From Diadema setosum (Eukaryota; Echinodermata; Echinoidea; Diadematoida; Diadematidae): a stretch of DNA of 64,000 nucleotides. The stretch is from the NCBI GenBank assembly GCA_033980235.1, contig CM067067.1, positions 39,785,985-39,849,984 of the forward strand, given 5' to 3'. Below are positions 1 to 10,971 of this stretch, piece by piece. Every line of letters begins with the position of its first letter. The stretch's first letter is position 1. The notes beneath the pieces are model-generated. The model was not told the origin of the DNA and did not search any database. It saw nothing but the letters and a program-made list of their open reading frames with translations. A program made the translations under genes and the position numbers.

Positions 1-563
1 TGAAGTTTGTTTGTTTGTTCATTTCCATCTGAGAAGATGGCTGGATAGTCAACGTGCTTGAAATGAAATACCACTCATGCTCGATTGATTTTGCTATTGA
101 TAAGGAGTAAAATGGAACCTACAGAATAATAGAAGTTTCATTAAAGCTTCATCAGACACAATACGGAAAATTTAGTTGTTTTCATGAAACAATGATGTAG
201 TTTCCATTGATCCATTAATCCCCTCTATAGTGGTTCATTATTTTGTACAGAAAATGTTATGATCCATATTTTTTCGTTTCTATTCTGTTAACCACAACTT
301 TCTCCAATGCATAGGCTATTCAAAGTCAACAGTTCATGGATACAGAATTCATTTCTTGTCATTTGTTGTTAAAAGCCCAAAACATCGCAGACTCATTAAT
401 TTTGTCTCTATTACGGGCTAATGGCAACGCAGTTGATACGGTTTTCAACTGTTTGAAACAATAATTCAGTAAGATAGATGTATTCAGTTCGAGTGAAGAT
501 AAACTTCGTTGTTTTGTTTTTTATGTTATCGGTCTGTCCTGATTTCTTCGTTGATTCTTTCAG
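1..563. other. Intronic sequence upstream of first visible receptor exon
   Basis: AT-rich sequence ending in a pyrimidine tract and AG acceptor at 562-563. I see no further exon, RNA gene or repeat. It is most likely the 3' part of an intron of the receptor gene. Confidence 0.5.
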
Positions 564-3500
564 ACTATTATAATTCCTGCGGCGATGGAGTCACCGCGGT
601 CATAGCTCCAACGCAAATCAGAAGTTGCGAAGACAGCACGGAAAACGTCTTCCTCTTCAGAAACGAGACGGTTGGCAACGACCACGCCCTCGTCGTGTGG
701 GAGAGTCAAAATCCTTCAGAGAAATACCCCGTCCGGGAATACTGTTCCGCCAGCTGTAACCCCAAGTGTGGCATTACGATCCCACCCACAACTCCAATGC
801 CTCCACCCACGACGTACGGGCTGTGTGACTTTCATTACTTACTCTTTTCAACCTGTGCATTAAGGAACCCTGCACATATGCACAAATTGCATTTTTGGTT
901 GCCGTTGCAATATCTTTAATTTTGTCCTCGCTGAAGCTCGATTTTTTTTTTTTTTTTTGGGGGGGGGGGAATGTGTGTTAGCTGGGTATTGATATGGCGA
1001 TTGGATTCAACATGTTTGTGTCTAATCTGTATTCGATGATTCTCATTCTTTAATTTTCTTATAGCCCTTGTATTATGTATGTATGTGTGTATGTATGTAC
1101 AATGTATCTTGACACGACTGTTAACTCATTCTCTCTATCTGTGTACAGATGGATATTGTTATAATAATTCTGCTGATTGACCAAGTCACTGATTTTTTTT
1201 TTTTTCCTTTCCCTGCAGAACCAAAATGAATACTCGTGAAATAGACGAAATCATCCCGAGGTTTTCACCCGATCCTGTCACTACCGAACCCGGAAGTATG
1301 TTTGAGTCTGGTTTTTGTCGAGTTTCTTTCAGCTTTGCTTTAATTACGCGCAGCCCTGCAGGAAATTATAAATTCATCAAACTACAGTATTGCCTTACGT
1401 TTATGGTGCGCGTAGAAGCTGTACAAGTACTAAGTATAAACAATTCAAAATGATTCAAAAACAGAAGTGGAAATATCGGCTATTGAAGTATTGGTGCTTG
1501 CTGTCGATAACAAACAGTATCTAATCTTGTTGATTAAAACTTGAAGTTCCTTCTGGTTTACATATAATGAAGTCTGTACTTAATGAAGATTCGAGGCATG
1601 ACATCATTCTGATGCAATGTTGGTTTTTGTCCGTTAATATTCAAGCACAATGCGTTGTCTTACCACATGCAATCAAAATATTAGATTCAATTTTCTTCCC
1701 CTTCCCTCCCCCGTCCCCTAATTAATTTTCTCTCTACCTCTTTTCGTTTGTTTTTCTACATATAGGTTAAAGCCCATTTTTTTCGAGTGACAACTTGTCA
1801 TTAAGTATCAAAAATTGCAGAATACATTAAACATTAACCAATATAGGACGTGCTGATCGTGATGTTCTCAATATGTCTTGGAGGGATAGTAATTTTTTGT
1901 TTGTTTGAAACATGTACATCTATTCTTTCCAGGTCTCTAAATACTATTATGTTGCTGTCTTTCGTCAATGCTGTGCTAATAAGTCCACACTACACAGCGA
2001 TTTAAACGTCCCTGTCTTTGTTTCTATTAGATGGAGCTGCGCTGTCAAAAAACGATGCGAGACTTGTGGGTATTATCGTTGGGGCATTTCTTGCCGGTGT
2101 CTTTATCTGCGTCATCATTGTTCTCTTCTGTTATAACAAGAGAAAGCATCGCAGGCCCAAGCTCCCGCCAAGGTGAGTACTAGAACGTTTGTGCTATAAT
2201 AATTATGTCAAAATTCAAGGATGTCTCCCTTTTTTTTGTGCTGCAGCCTCGTAACGGACGATTTTATTCACCTGTTCCCTTCACTTGAGTTTCTTAGGCA
2301 GGAATCTACTTAGTACTCGTCAGTACGTTGTGTCTAGGTAGGACAGGCCTTCGGCAAGCTTTGTTGTTGTGATGGCAATCTGTTGTGAATGAAATATGCA
2401 TAGAAGTTGAATGTATTGAGACATGATATACATATAGTTACTGTTACTTCTAGAAATCTCATCCCAAACAACTTTGGAAGACATTAATCGTTTCTACTTT
2501 TTTTTTAACTCGATTGACTGGCAATTACATCATCAATATCAGGGATGTCACAGTATCAAACTCCAGCCTGAATCCGTGAACTAGTCTGTCTGTTATCTGG
2601 AATGAATCCTGATAACACCTTTACAGTTCCGTTTCCTCTAACCCTACGTTGAACCCAACAAGGAACTTCGATGGAGGGGAAGTGATATTAAAGCTATTGA
2701 CCTCTTACTTAGTGACATCAACAGAAAGGGATAGGAGCGTGTTTTTCTGTTCGTTCATACAGAACTCTCGATTAGACGAGTGTATGTTCCTGACGAAATA
2801 CCACCAAATTAAAGTTATACTCCGAATATTATGTGAATTCAGTGAATGCAGATGAAAATAAGGAAATATCAGTTCAAGGAAATGTGGACCAGCCGTTGTA
2901 AGTTTGTAAGTTTTGTTTAATTTGTTTACCGTCATCGTTGGATGGAAAGACTACAAAACGTGCCGACACAATCTTACACCAGTATAAAGAAGATTTAGAA
3001 AGAATTCCATATCTTACAGTTGTTTTTTTTTTTCTTTTAGAATTACGCATTCCCCTGACCTGTCACTGATATCTGTTAAGCAGTTCCGCAACTATGACAT
3101 CATCTACGAACTGCTGTAAATTTCTTATCCGGTGATTATTACACTACTTCCCAGGAACTTTAAAACTTCATGGCTTTGTATAAAGGACTGCCCAATTTCC
3201 CCAAACTTCGACATTCTCCTGATGTCTCCAGTTAGTTAATCATTGATACATGTGTGTACAGCTGTAGACCTGTATACCTACTGTGATTCTGTTCCTTTTC
3301 AGATATGTATAGTGAGTTTGTTTAATTTTTCTCCTATATTCATTCATTACGTAACAGACGGCCAGTCAACAATGGTCAAATCCGTGACAACCGAGATTAC
3401 GCAACTATCGAAGAAATACAGATGACGTCTACAAGGTGTAAGTATACACAGAGATGCATGTCGGCGCTTCTTTTAAGAGAAACCGAGTTCATCAAGTTTA

Positions 3501-3704
3501 TTCCCTTGACTGCACAGTATTAGTCACTCCTGGCCCAACCATTAGCTCATCGCTTCGGCTGTGATTGACTCTGTGCAGAACACATCGCACTTGTAGAAAA
3601 AAGACCTGTCGTACAATAAGCGCCAAGACGCAGTCAGACTAAAAAGCAAAACAAACAAAATGAAGATGATACTAATGATTCTGATGATGATGAGGAGAGT
3701 AATG

Positions 3705-3751
<47 letters not shown>

Positions 3752-5220
3752 TGATAATAGAGAATTCGTAGAGAAACAGGTGATGAGTGATCTTTCATGA
3801 ATCACATAAAAAAAACCTGCACACGATGTTATTCTTTCTATGTCCCCCTTTCTGTATAGCATCACCTCGACGCATCGGTGGAGCCTTCCCCAATCTTCTG
3901 TACAGAAGCGAGAGTCTATCAGCCATGCAGTCGATGAGCAGGAGTAGATCCTCTGACATCGATGATCTCGGTGATGCACCGCAGCCTCCTGTGCGACAAC
4001 TTAGTCTTCTCCCAGGCGTCAACCCCGCCCTCGCCGATGACCAAGACGGTCAAACAGCCTCTCTCGATGTCTATGGCTACACCAAATATCAGCCCGATGC
4101 TGAAGCAGAGTCGCTGCCCTACATGCACCTAAAGGTGACCTCTACCAAGTCTGATCCAGCCTCTCACGACCGGAGGCCACTGAGAGCCCACAGATACCGG
4201 AGTAACACTACAGACACGCACGCTAGTGCCGCTGATGTGGATAGAATGTTGGCCAGACTTAGGGCTAGAGAAGCTGTGAGAGGCGGAGCCAATCGGCGAT
4301 TCGTACCTAACCAATCAGGAACTGGTAGACGATCTACGGTGGAGGAAGAATACAATCGGCTAGCCAGGAGTGGCCATAAAGCCGTCCCTCGGTCTAAAAA
4401 GAGTGGATCAGGTGCCTTTACTCCCATACCAGTTCACGGTCTCTATCATTCCCGCAACCGAAAATCTCAAGAGAGCATGCGCAAGTGGAAGTCTCTGCCC
4501 GATATGACAGGTGGGGGATCTACCGGTTCGATGACGGACCCCATTGTCATCGATGACGGCACTCCTATTTATCAGCTCTTGGAATCGAGTCGGGCAAGTT
4601 CTGTTAATGAGAGAGAAACATATAATAACCCTGGATTAGTTAACTCAACAAATCAGCCCAACAGACAAGGGATGGCAAAACCACAGGACTCCTCGGCCAC
4701 AGACGGCCGAAACGTAGGCACAAATTCATCGCCATCGACTTTGAGTAACGGCTTGAGAGACAGATACGACCCTGTGTACGAGTCTGGTGCTCATAAACAA
4801 GAAATCCGTTCTCCTGAAAGCGTTTATCAACCTCTTGCACTGCCTGATGTTGGCCAGGACGAGGACGACTTCGATGATGGAGCTTACCAAGGATCACAGG
4901 AGTGGTTGGACAGTGAGGCGTATCTTAGTCCAAAAACCACCAATTCACCTGGTAATGGACAAAGCATACACAATAGCATAGGCAGAACTCAGTCTCCTGC
5001 TGCTCACACGTCTAATAATCACCACTCAGACCGACCAGAGTCCCCTGCACATCAATCCTATATTTACGAAAGTGATAACAACAATCTCTCTACCAAAACG
5101 AAGGAAAAATATGTCGATGGCAATACGTACACAGCTCTGAAGATGAGGCCTAACGACCATGTGGTCAGCATCGATGATGACGAGATGGAGAATGGAGAGT
5201 ATATGTCATATAATAATTAA
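564..5220 (+). CDS. Type I membrane receptor with tyrosine-rich cytoplasmic tail (3' part of gene, five exons)
   Basis: Five exons join in phase: 564-813, 1219-1295, 2031-2172, 3358-3437 and 3860-5220, with AG acceptors and GT donors (GTACGG, GTATGT, GTGAGT, GTAAGT). Split codons are completed consistently at every junction. About 635 residues are visible. Upstream exons and the signal peptide lie before the window. Exon 1 encodes an extracellular Cys-containing segment (five Cys) ending in a Pro/Thr-rich stalk. Exon 3 encodes one membrane helix (about visible residues 120-143, LVGIIVGAFLAGVFICVIIV) followed by basic NKRKHRR, which fits type I topology. The roughly 490-residue tail is low in predicted structure, rich in Ser/Pro/Asp/Asn, and holds many Tyr motifs: DYATIEE, YMHL, YNRL, IYQLL, VYQPL, TYTALKM and a terminal EYMSYNN. 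I infer a phosphotyrosine-signalling receptor. I do not recognise the extracellular domain, so the ligand is unknown. Confidence 0.82.
3701..3751. repeat. (AAT)n microsatellite
   Basis: Roughly 17 AAT trinucleotides in the last intron of the receptor gene, preceded by imperfect GAT repeats. Confidence 0.9.
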
Positions 5221-6100
5221 CACGACATCGGACCCGACGTCAACACAATGTCATAAAAATATGAGCAGACAAAGAACTGATTATTCATGCACTGTAGGAC
5301 ACCACAAGTTACGTTCATCTCAATCTCGTTGCAGTTGTGTGAAGTGCCGCCGTCCAAAATGAGTTGGACACATGCGTAATGAAATGAATGAAATCGCTGC
5401 GTCTGGACAGAATTCATTTCATGTCATTTCATGAAAAGAAAATGTCATTTTGTGCGGCGAAAAAAGTCTTGTCTGACTCTCAACTACGATGTGAACATGC
5501 TACCAGCGGTACTTTGTACAATTCATGTATATATATTAATTTATTGCCGTTTGATTGGACTGCATCACCTATTCATTGTTCGAACTCTCAGCAACTTTTT
5601 GAAAGATACTGGGTTCGTAATTTTTGTCATCCAGATGCGTGCACAATAATGTTTGCACAATTTCTTCTCGATACAGTAAATGTCCTTTTGGTACATATAT
5701 TATGTAGAATATGATATTCTACTTATGATGTAGAAATTGATAAGTGTGCGAGTTTGGCCGTCCTTTTCCACGGGAAGGAAAACACACAGGTAGTTGATTG
5801 TATTCCTGCGCGTGTTGCACATTACTGCCACGTATGTTTCCCTTCTTCCGTTTTATTTGTCACCGCCGTGCACAAGTACAAGTAGCAGCAACTGTTTGAT
5901 TACTCTAACAATACTAATGCTGATTCACACTGTTAGTTGCTGAAATATGTACAATGAATGTTCTGACATTCAATGAAATTATTAATTATCAAGTAACAGG
6001 TTTTGCACTGTATTTGTAACCTTACAATCCATAAGCTCAAATCTTTGTAGCTGGACAAAAGAACGGTCCGGGTACAGATTTGATTTTAATATCTATTTCA

Positions 6101-6244
6101 GCCATATAACCGGGAAGGGGGGGGGGGGGGGGGGCTTCAAGTAGGCCTGTATGCAATGGTTCATTTATGGACTGACATAGCAATGCACTTAACTCACGTT
6201 AATATTATTTCAAAGCCCCCCTCCCCCCCCCCCCCCGTTATGGC
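6101..6244. repeat. Small inverted-repeat element with homopolymer G/C ends
   Basis: Left end GCCATATAAC followed by a run of about 18 G. The right end is a run of about 15 C followed by GTTATGGC. The ends are imperfect inverted repeats, so this looks like a short non-autonomous element of about 145 bp. Confidence 0.4.
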
Positions 6245-6639
6245 CGACATAAGTTATTGTTTCACAACTAAATTGGTCTATAAACTAAATGCCAATGAAA
6301 GTGTAACGGAAATAAGAATAGTGTTTTCACAATATTAGGTGCATTTAGAATTATGTTCTCGTATCTGATGAAATTTAGCATTTTGCAATAATTGCAACCT
6401 TTAGTAATACAGAGCATCATGGTATGGACGGTGTATTCTGAAAGAAAGTTGAAATCCTTCTTCGTGTAGTTATCCTGGGATGTTGTCTCATCCTCTATAG
6501 ATGTCCGTCTCAACCTTTGATAGATGGATAAACAATGCGGTGCCAGGCAATGCTGGAATAATCATGGTGGCAGGGTTCTGTAGGAGAGCAGTGCTGGCAC
6601 TCACAGGCTACCACACCCTGATATGAAAGCATCATGATT

Positions 6640-6720
6640 ATTATCTTCTTCATTGTTATGATAATGATTATGATGATGATGATGATGATTATTATTATCT
6701 TTATTATTATTATTATATTG
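6640..6720. repeat. (GAT/ATT)n microsatellite
   Basis: Imperfect ATG and ATT trinucleotide runs. Confidence 0.8.
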
Positions 6721-6833
6721 GTATGTATGCGTCTGCGAGTCGCACGGTAGTCTATGTTTGTGACACGCTGATTAAATTGCCAGACTTTGCCATATGTGTA
6801 TAATTTTATATTATACGCTTTTATATTATAAGG

Positions 6834-6919
6834 CGTCTGTTAAGAATGAGAAGGGCGTTAAGTGGTCTTCAACACTGAGTTTAGTGGCAGCTTAACGCCC
6901 TTATCATTCTCAACAGACG
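6834..6919. repeat. 86-nt foldback with 29-bp arms
   Basis: Arms 6834-6862 and 6891-6919 are reverse complements with two mismatches in 29, separated by 28 nt. The size is in the range of an animal pre-miRNA hairpin, but it could equally be a miniature foldback element. No expression evidence is available from sequence. Confidence 0.7.
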
Positions 6920-7578
6920 AAAGATGCTTGACGACATTAAATGTCATGTGTTTGTTTCCAAGTACAGATGAAAGTATGTAACAATAGTGACAGTCAAAGT
7001 AATAATTGCCTCGTTCACAAACGCTTCTAAAGACGTGACTTGAAACAGTGCAAACCGAGAACAATTTAAAACGTTAATGTTCCTCAAATGAACCGAGAGA
7101 AGATAATGAGAAAATGTAATTTTCCACGAAAATACATAAGTAGTTCTAATTTTTGTCGCTACCAAAGGTAAATAAAGCCCCCATTGATGATAAAGAATTT
7201 CACTAATTGAAAATAACTGGTTGTGATGGATGTATTAATTGATCTTTTGCTTCAAGTCAAACAGTTTCCATTTTCTTGTGCAACGTTTTGATAACCGTAG
7301 ATTTTTCCTTTGAATATTAACTTTTCATCCATAGTGCCAAGCAAGTCTGACAGTACGTCTTGAATGTTGTACTGCCTGTGTTCTATATAGTCTACCTAAG
7401 ACCCAAGGTTTTAAGATATTATTCAGTGAAAATAATATATGTTTTTGTAAATATTCGGCACATTGCAAATAAATATTGTAAAAGTAACAAACACCTAGAA
7501 TTTGGTTGGCATCCTTTATTTAGCACTGCGGAGAATACAACGAACAAGTGAGGTGTTTCAAAACGTAGAAAGTGTGTT

Positions 7579-7581
<3 letters not shown>

Positions 7582-7611
<30 letters not shown>
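7582..7611. repeat. (GT)n microsatellite
   Basis: About 15 GT dinucleotides. Confidence 0.9.
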
Positions 7612-7613
<2 letters not shown>

Positions 7614-7934
7614 TGTGTATGTGTGAACATGACATAAAAAGCAATTAAATTTTTGGAGGACCAAGAATGGCCCCTATTGTAACTAAGCTTAAAGAAATTT
7701 CAGTAATTTACACAAAGAGAACTAGCTGAAGTTCTTTTGAAAAGAAACTTGTCACATCTGTATCGGGATTATCATAAGGCGCAAAGGTTATTAGCGGTCA
7801 TTACTCAGGAAGTGATACATGTATTAACAGACCTGGATAATGCATGCTGGGAAAACATACATAATGCATATTAATGGGGATAGTTTGCAATTCTTAATCT
7901 AAGCGAAAGATGTAATTCTGTTAAACTAATTCTA

Positions 7935-8725
7935 TTAACCCTATTCTAACTGGGCTATTTGAGACCAAGTTTTTACTGGGGGGGGGGGGGGGGGTCAATT
8001 TGACCCCCCCTTCAGATCTCGGCCGCCGATCGCGCGATCGCCGCAAAATTTTGCCTGAACATAGAGCCAGATGTCAACTACAAGATTACATGGTCATACA
8101 ATAGAAAAATTTTGATTTCATATTTTTTAATAAATTAATTATGCAAATTAACGCATAAAATCATATTTTCACCTATAACTCCATCAAAAAGACTGAAGGA
8201 TTATTAAATTTTTGTGTCAGAGTTCCTCAAGACACATCAAACAATTTTCTTGTAAAAAAAAGAGCGCAATCAAAATCATTTTCTTTTGTTTTTTATTGTT
8301 TTTTTAATTTCTTATGTATTTTATTGTTTTTTCGATCTTTTGTTTTCTATTGTTTTTTTGCCAAAATTTGTTGGAGGCACTTTTTCAAGCTTATCTACAT
8401 TAGAATTGATGTACTTCAATGCTTAAAAGTTAAAATAATCTAATTTATATCAATTAAACAAAAAACCACAGTTTGCATTGGATTTGCACACGAAATCATG
8501 AATTTGAGCGGTTTTCGGGTTGACATGCATATGCAAAACATTGCATAACTTCAGAACGGTGTACCCGGACGTCGCAAATTTGGTCTCAAAATATGCGGGA
8601 GACTCAAATGAAAAAAGTCATGAAACGACGCGGCAAAATCTTTGCGCGTTGCGGAATCGTGGCGCGAAACGTCGAGGGGGGGGGTCAATTTGACCCCCCC
8701 CCCCCCCCAGTTAGAATAGGGTTAA
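7935..8725. mobile_element. TTAA-flanked MITE, piggyBac-type ends (791 bp)
   Basis: The element is bounded by TTAA at 7935-7938 and 8722-8725. Perfect 15-bp terminal inverted repeats begin CCCTATTCTAACTGG and end with the complement. TTAA target duplication with CCC...GGG termini is the piggyBac signature. Just inside each end lies a palindrome of a G run, TCAATTTGA and a C run. There is no transposase frame, so it is non-autonomous. Confidence 0.85.
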
Positions 8726-8872
8726 ACTCTCTTTTTATGAATCCTAACAACTTATTATTTCTTTTAATTGAAAGAAGAAAATGCAATAACAAAAGAAGAA
8801 AAAATGGGCACTTTAAAATAAGCTGAATTTAAATGAAAAAATATGTATGTGTCTTTGATACACATTATACTT

Positions 8873-8912
8873 GTGTGTGTGTGTGCGTGTGCGTGTGTGT
8901 GTGTGTGTGTGT
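8873..8912. repeat. (GT)n microsatellite
   Basis: Interrupted GT run with a few GC substitutions. Confidence 0.9.
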
Positions 8913-9511
8913 AGCTGTATGAAAACTTGGATGTGGCACTGATGTGTGTGTTTAGTGTGAATATGAGAGGGACAGGGATGTGCATGTATAAGGAGCTACT
9001 AGGAGGGAATCAGAATACATTCTACTTTATGCGAGTATAGGAATACATGTACTCACATAATTAAGAGTCCACGAACCACATACTTGTTACAAACATACTT
9101 GTTTGCATTCAAATTGAAGATGTATTTATTTACAGATTTCAGGTATGACAATTTACTCATTTCATTTCACTGTTTGCAGTTCTAAAATAACGAAATACAT
9201 ATGAGTGAATTAACCTTTAAAAAAAGAGTAGAATGTAGAGTACAATGACTGCACGACAACGTGTGTCGTATGGTTTGCATTGATTTGATAGTGTATAAGA
9301 ACATAACATACTATAAGCTGCATGTATAACAGTATAAAGTCTTTGCACAATTTACGTACACCGTACCATATTTTGGTGGTTTGATTAAAAATCAAGTAGA
9401 AATCATGGACATAAATATGCGCGTTCATACCCTCCAATATGAAAACATTATGACTTGAGCCTCAGAAACTTTAAAGTTAATTGATACGTATCATTCATAC
9501 ATTTCCCTCTT

Positions 9512-9817
9512 TGTTGACCACTGGGGGCAGTGATTAAAAATAAAATGTTTGAGATATCACGTTTGATGCATACGAGTATTGTGTAGGTCAGTTGTATCAC
9601 AAAAGCCTAAATTTATAGGTAACACGATTTTTCTCAATAAACCTCAACTGCGTATGATTTATTCTAGAAACATTTTTTTTTTGTTCAACTATTGTTCACA
9701 TTGATCACACTGATTATTACGTTGGTTGTTTCTATCCCTAACTCACATTTCACAAGTATTTTGAAGCACTAAAGATGGGTTTTTGTTTCATCTGCAAATC
9801 GGAAATAATTCCTTTAA
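9512..9817. mobile_element. Truncated TTAA MITE, same family as 33799-34164
   Basis: About 300 bp is clearly similar to 33799-34164: shared blocks around the GATATCAC, TTGTATCACAAAA, CTCAATAAACC, CTATTGTTCACATT and GGGTTTTTGTTTCATCTGCAAAT motifs. The right end CCTTTAA is kept. The left end is eroded. Confidence 0.7.
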
Positions 9818-9846
9818 GATTTTTTACTTGAGTTTGAGTAAGTTAA

Positions 9847-10815
9847 GTGAGTAAGTTATATTTTAGTAATTCCCCACCTCCCACGTCCCATGCATTCCTA
9901 AATACAAAATACATGATGTTCCAGGCTCCTTCATATTTATCGTCTATCAATGTCTATAGCACATGTGGTGAGTGCACTTACCCCGTATCAAGGACACAAT
10001 TTACTCTTAAAACGCTAGTACATACTGGACCCAGGTTTTGGAATTCGCTTGATGCAAGCATGCAACATACTTCAAGTAAATCAGCATTCAATCTTTTAAA
10101 TACTTGTTGTGTTGGTTCGTGATGTCGTTAAAACAATGTTAATGTCAATAACTGAAAGTAAGTACTGTATGTTACATTACAGATGCATATACTTTTATGT
10201 CAGACTTCCCTTTAAAAAAGAAAGAAAGTATCGATGTATAATATTATTGAAACCTAGTTGTCTTCTTGTCATGTTTTGTTTTGTTTTGTTATGTTTTGTT
10301 TTTTGTTTTGTTTTGATTTCTGTTTTGTTTTGTTCTTGTTGGGTGTGTGTGTTTGTGTATGTATTTTATCGTCTCACATAACCCTCTCTTTATCTTTCCT
10401 TTCCACCCCCTCCCTTCATTCCTATCCTTGATTTATGTAAATAATCTCCCTTCACCCCAGTGCTCATAGCCTCCCTTGTTTATTCCCTGTTTTCGTTTGA
10501 GATCGTGTATTTTTTTTCTTCCACTATGTATACATAGTGTATATACAAGTATTTTTTCTCTCTTTTATTCCTGAGGGACCTTGTCTTACAAGCTTTGCTT
10601 CATTAAGGTCTCCTCGTTTGCCTTTCTCAAAATATTGTTACCCTTTCTTATCATTTCACATACACAATCTTGTAATTATATATTTATATATTTGCAAAAT
10701 TTTAGTGTTAGTTGTTGTTGTTCCTATATACTCCTGAAAGAAAGTGTCAATGTTATTGTTATATTGCTTATTGTTGGAAGAAAGACAAATGAATAAATAA
10801 ACTTGAAACTTGAAA
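9847..10815 (+). mobile_element. 3' end of a CR1/L2-type LINE (degenerate)
   Basis: The frame at 9847-10122 ends with a motif typical of the C-terminus of CR1/L2-like reverse transcriptases (QFTLKTL..GPRFWNSLD...SKSAFNLL). It is followed by about 700 bp of T-rich 3' UTR and a short tandem tail (AACTTGA repeats) at 10800-10815. The 5' part is missing, as is usual for truncated LINE insertions. Confidence 0.65.
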
Positions 10816-10971
10816 CTTGAGTGAGCCCTTTCTTTACCAAACTAAATGCTAAGTAACGGATATATCCGGCATTCACTTTTTTTTTTCCATTGAGAACATC
10901 AGTTCGTTGTCTAAAATTCGTGCTGCATGCGTAGGAGGTTACAAGCTTGCTGAAAGACTTTCAGGTCCATC

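Larger units (their letters stand above)
5221..6833. other. Receptor 3' flank / probable 3' UTR
   Basis: No coding signal follows the stop codon at 5218-5220. The region is AT-rich. The first clear AATAAA I see on + is near 7169, so the 3' UTR could be long, with ATTAAA near 6769 as an alternative. A small inverted repeat and a GAT/ATT microsatellite lie within it. Confidence 0.4.

Noticed and set aside
3542..3979. 145-codon minus-strand frame with a poly-Ile run
   Set aside because: It is the translation of the AAT microsatellite and the complement of receptor exon sequence.
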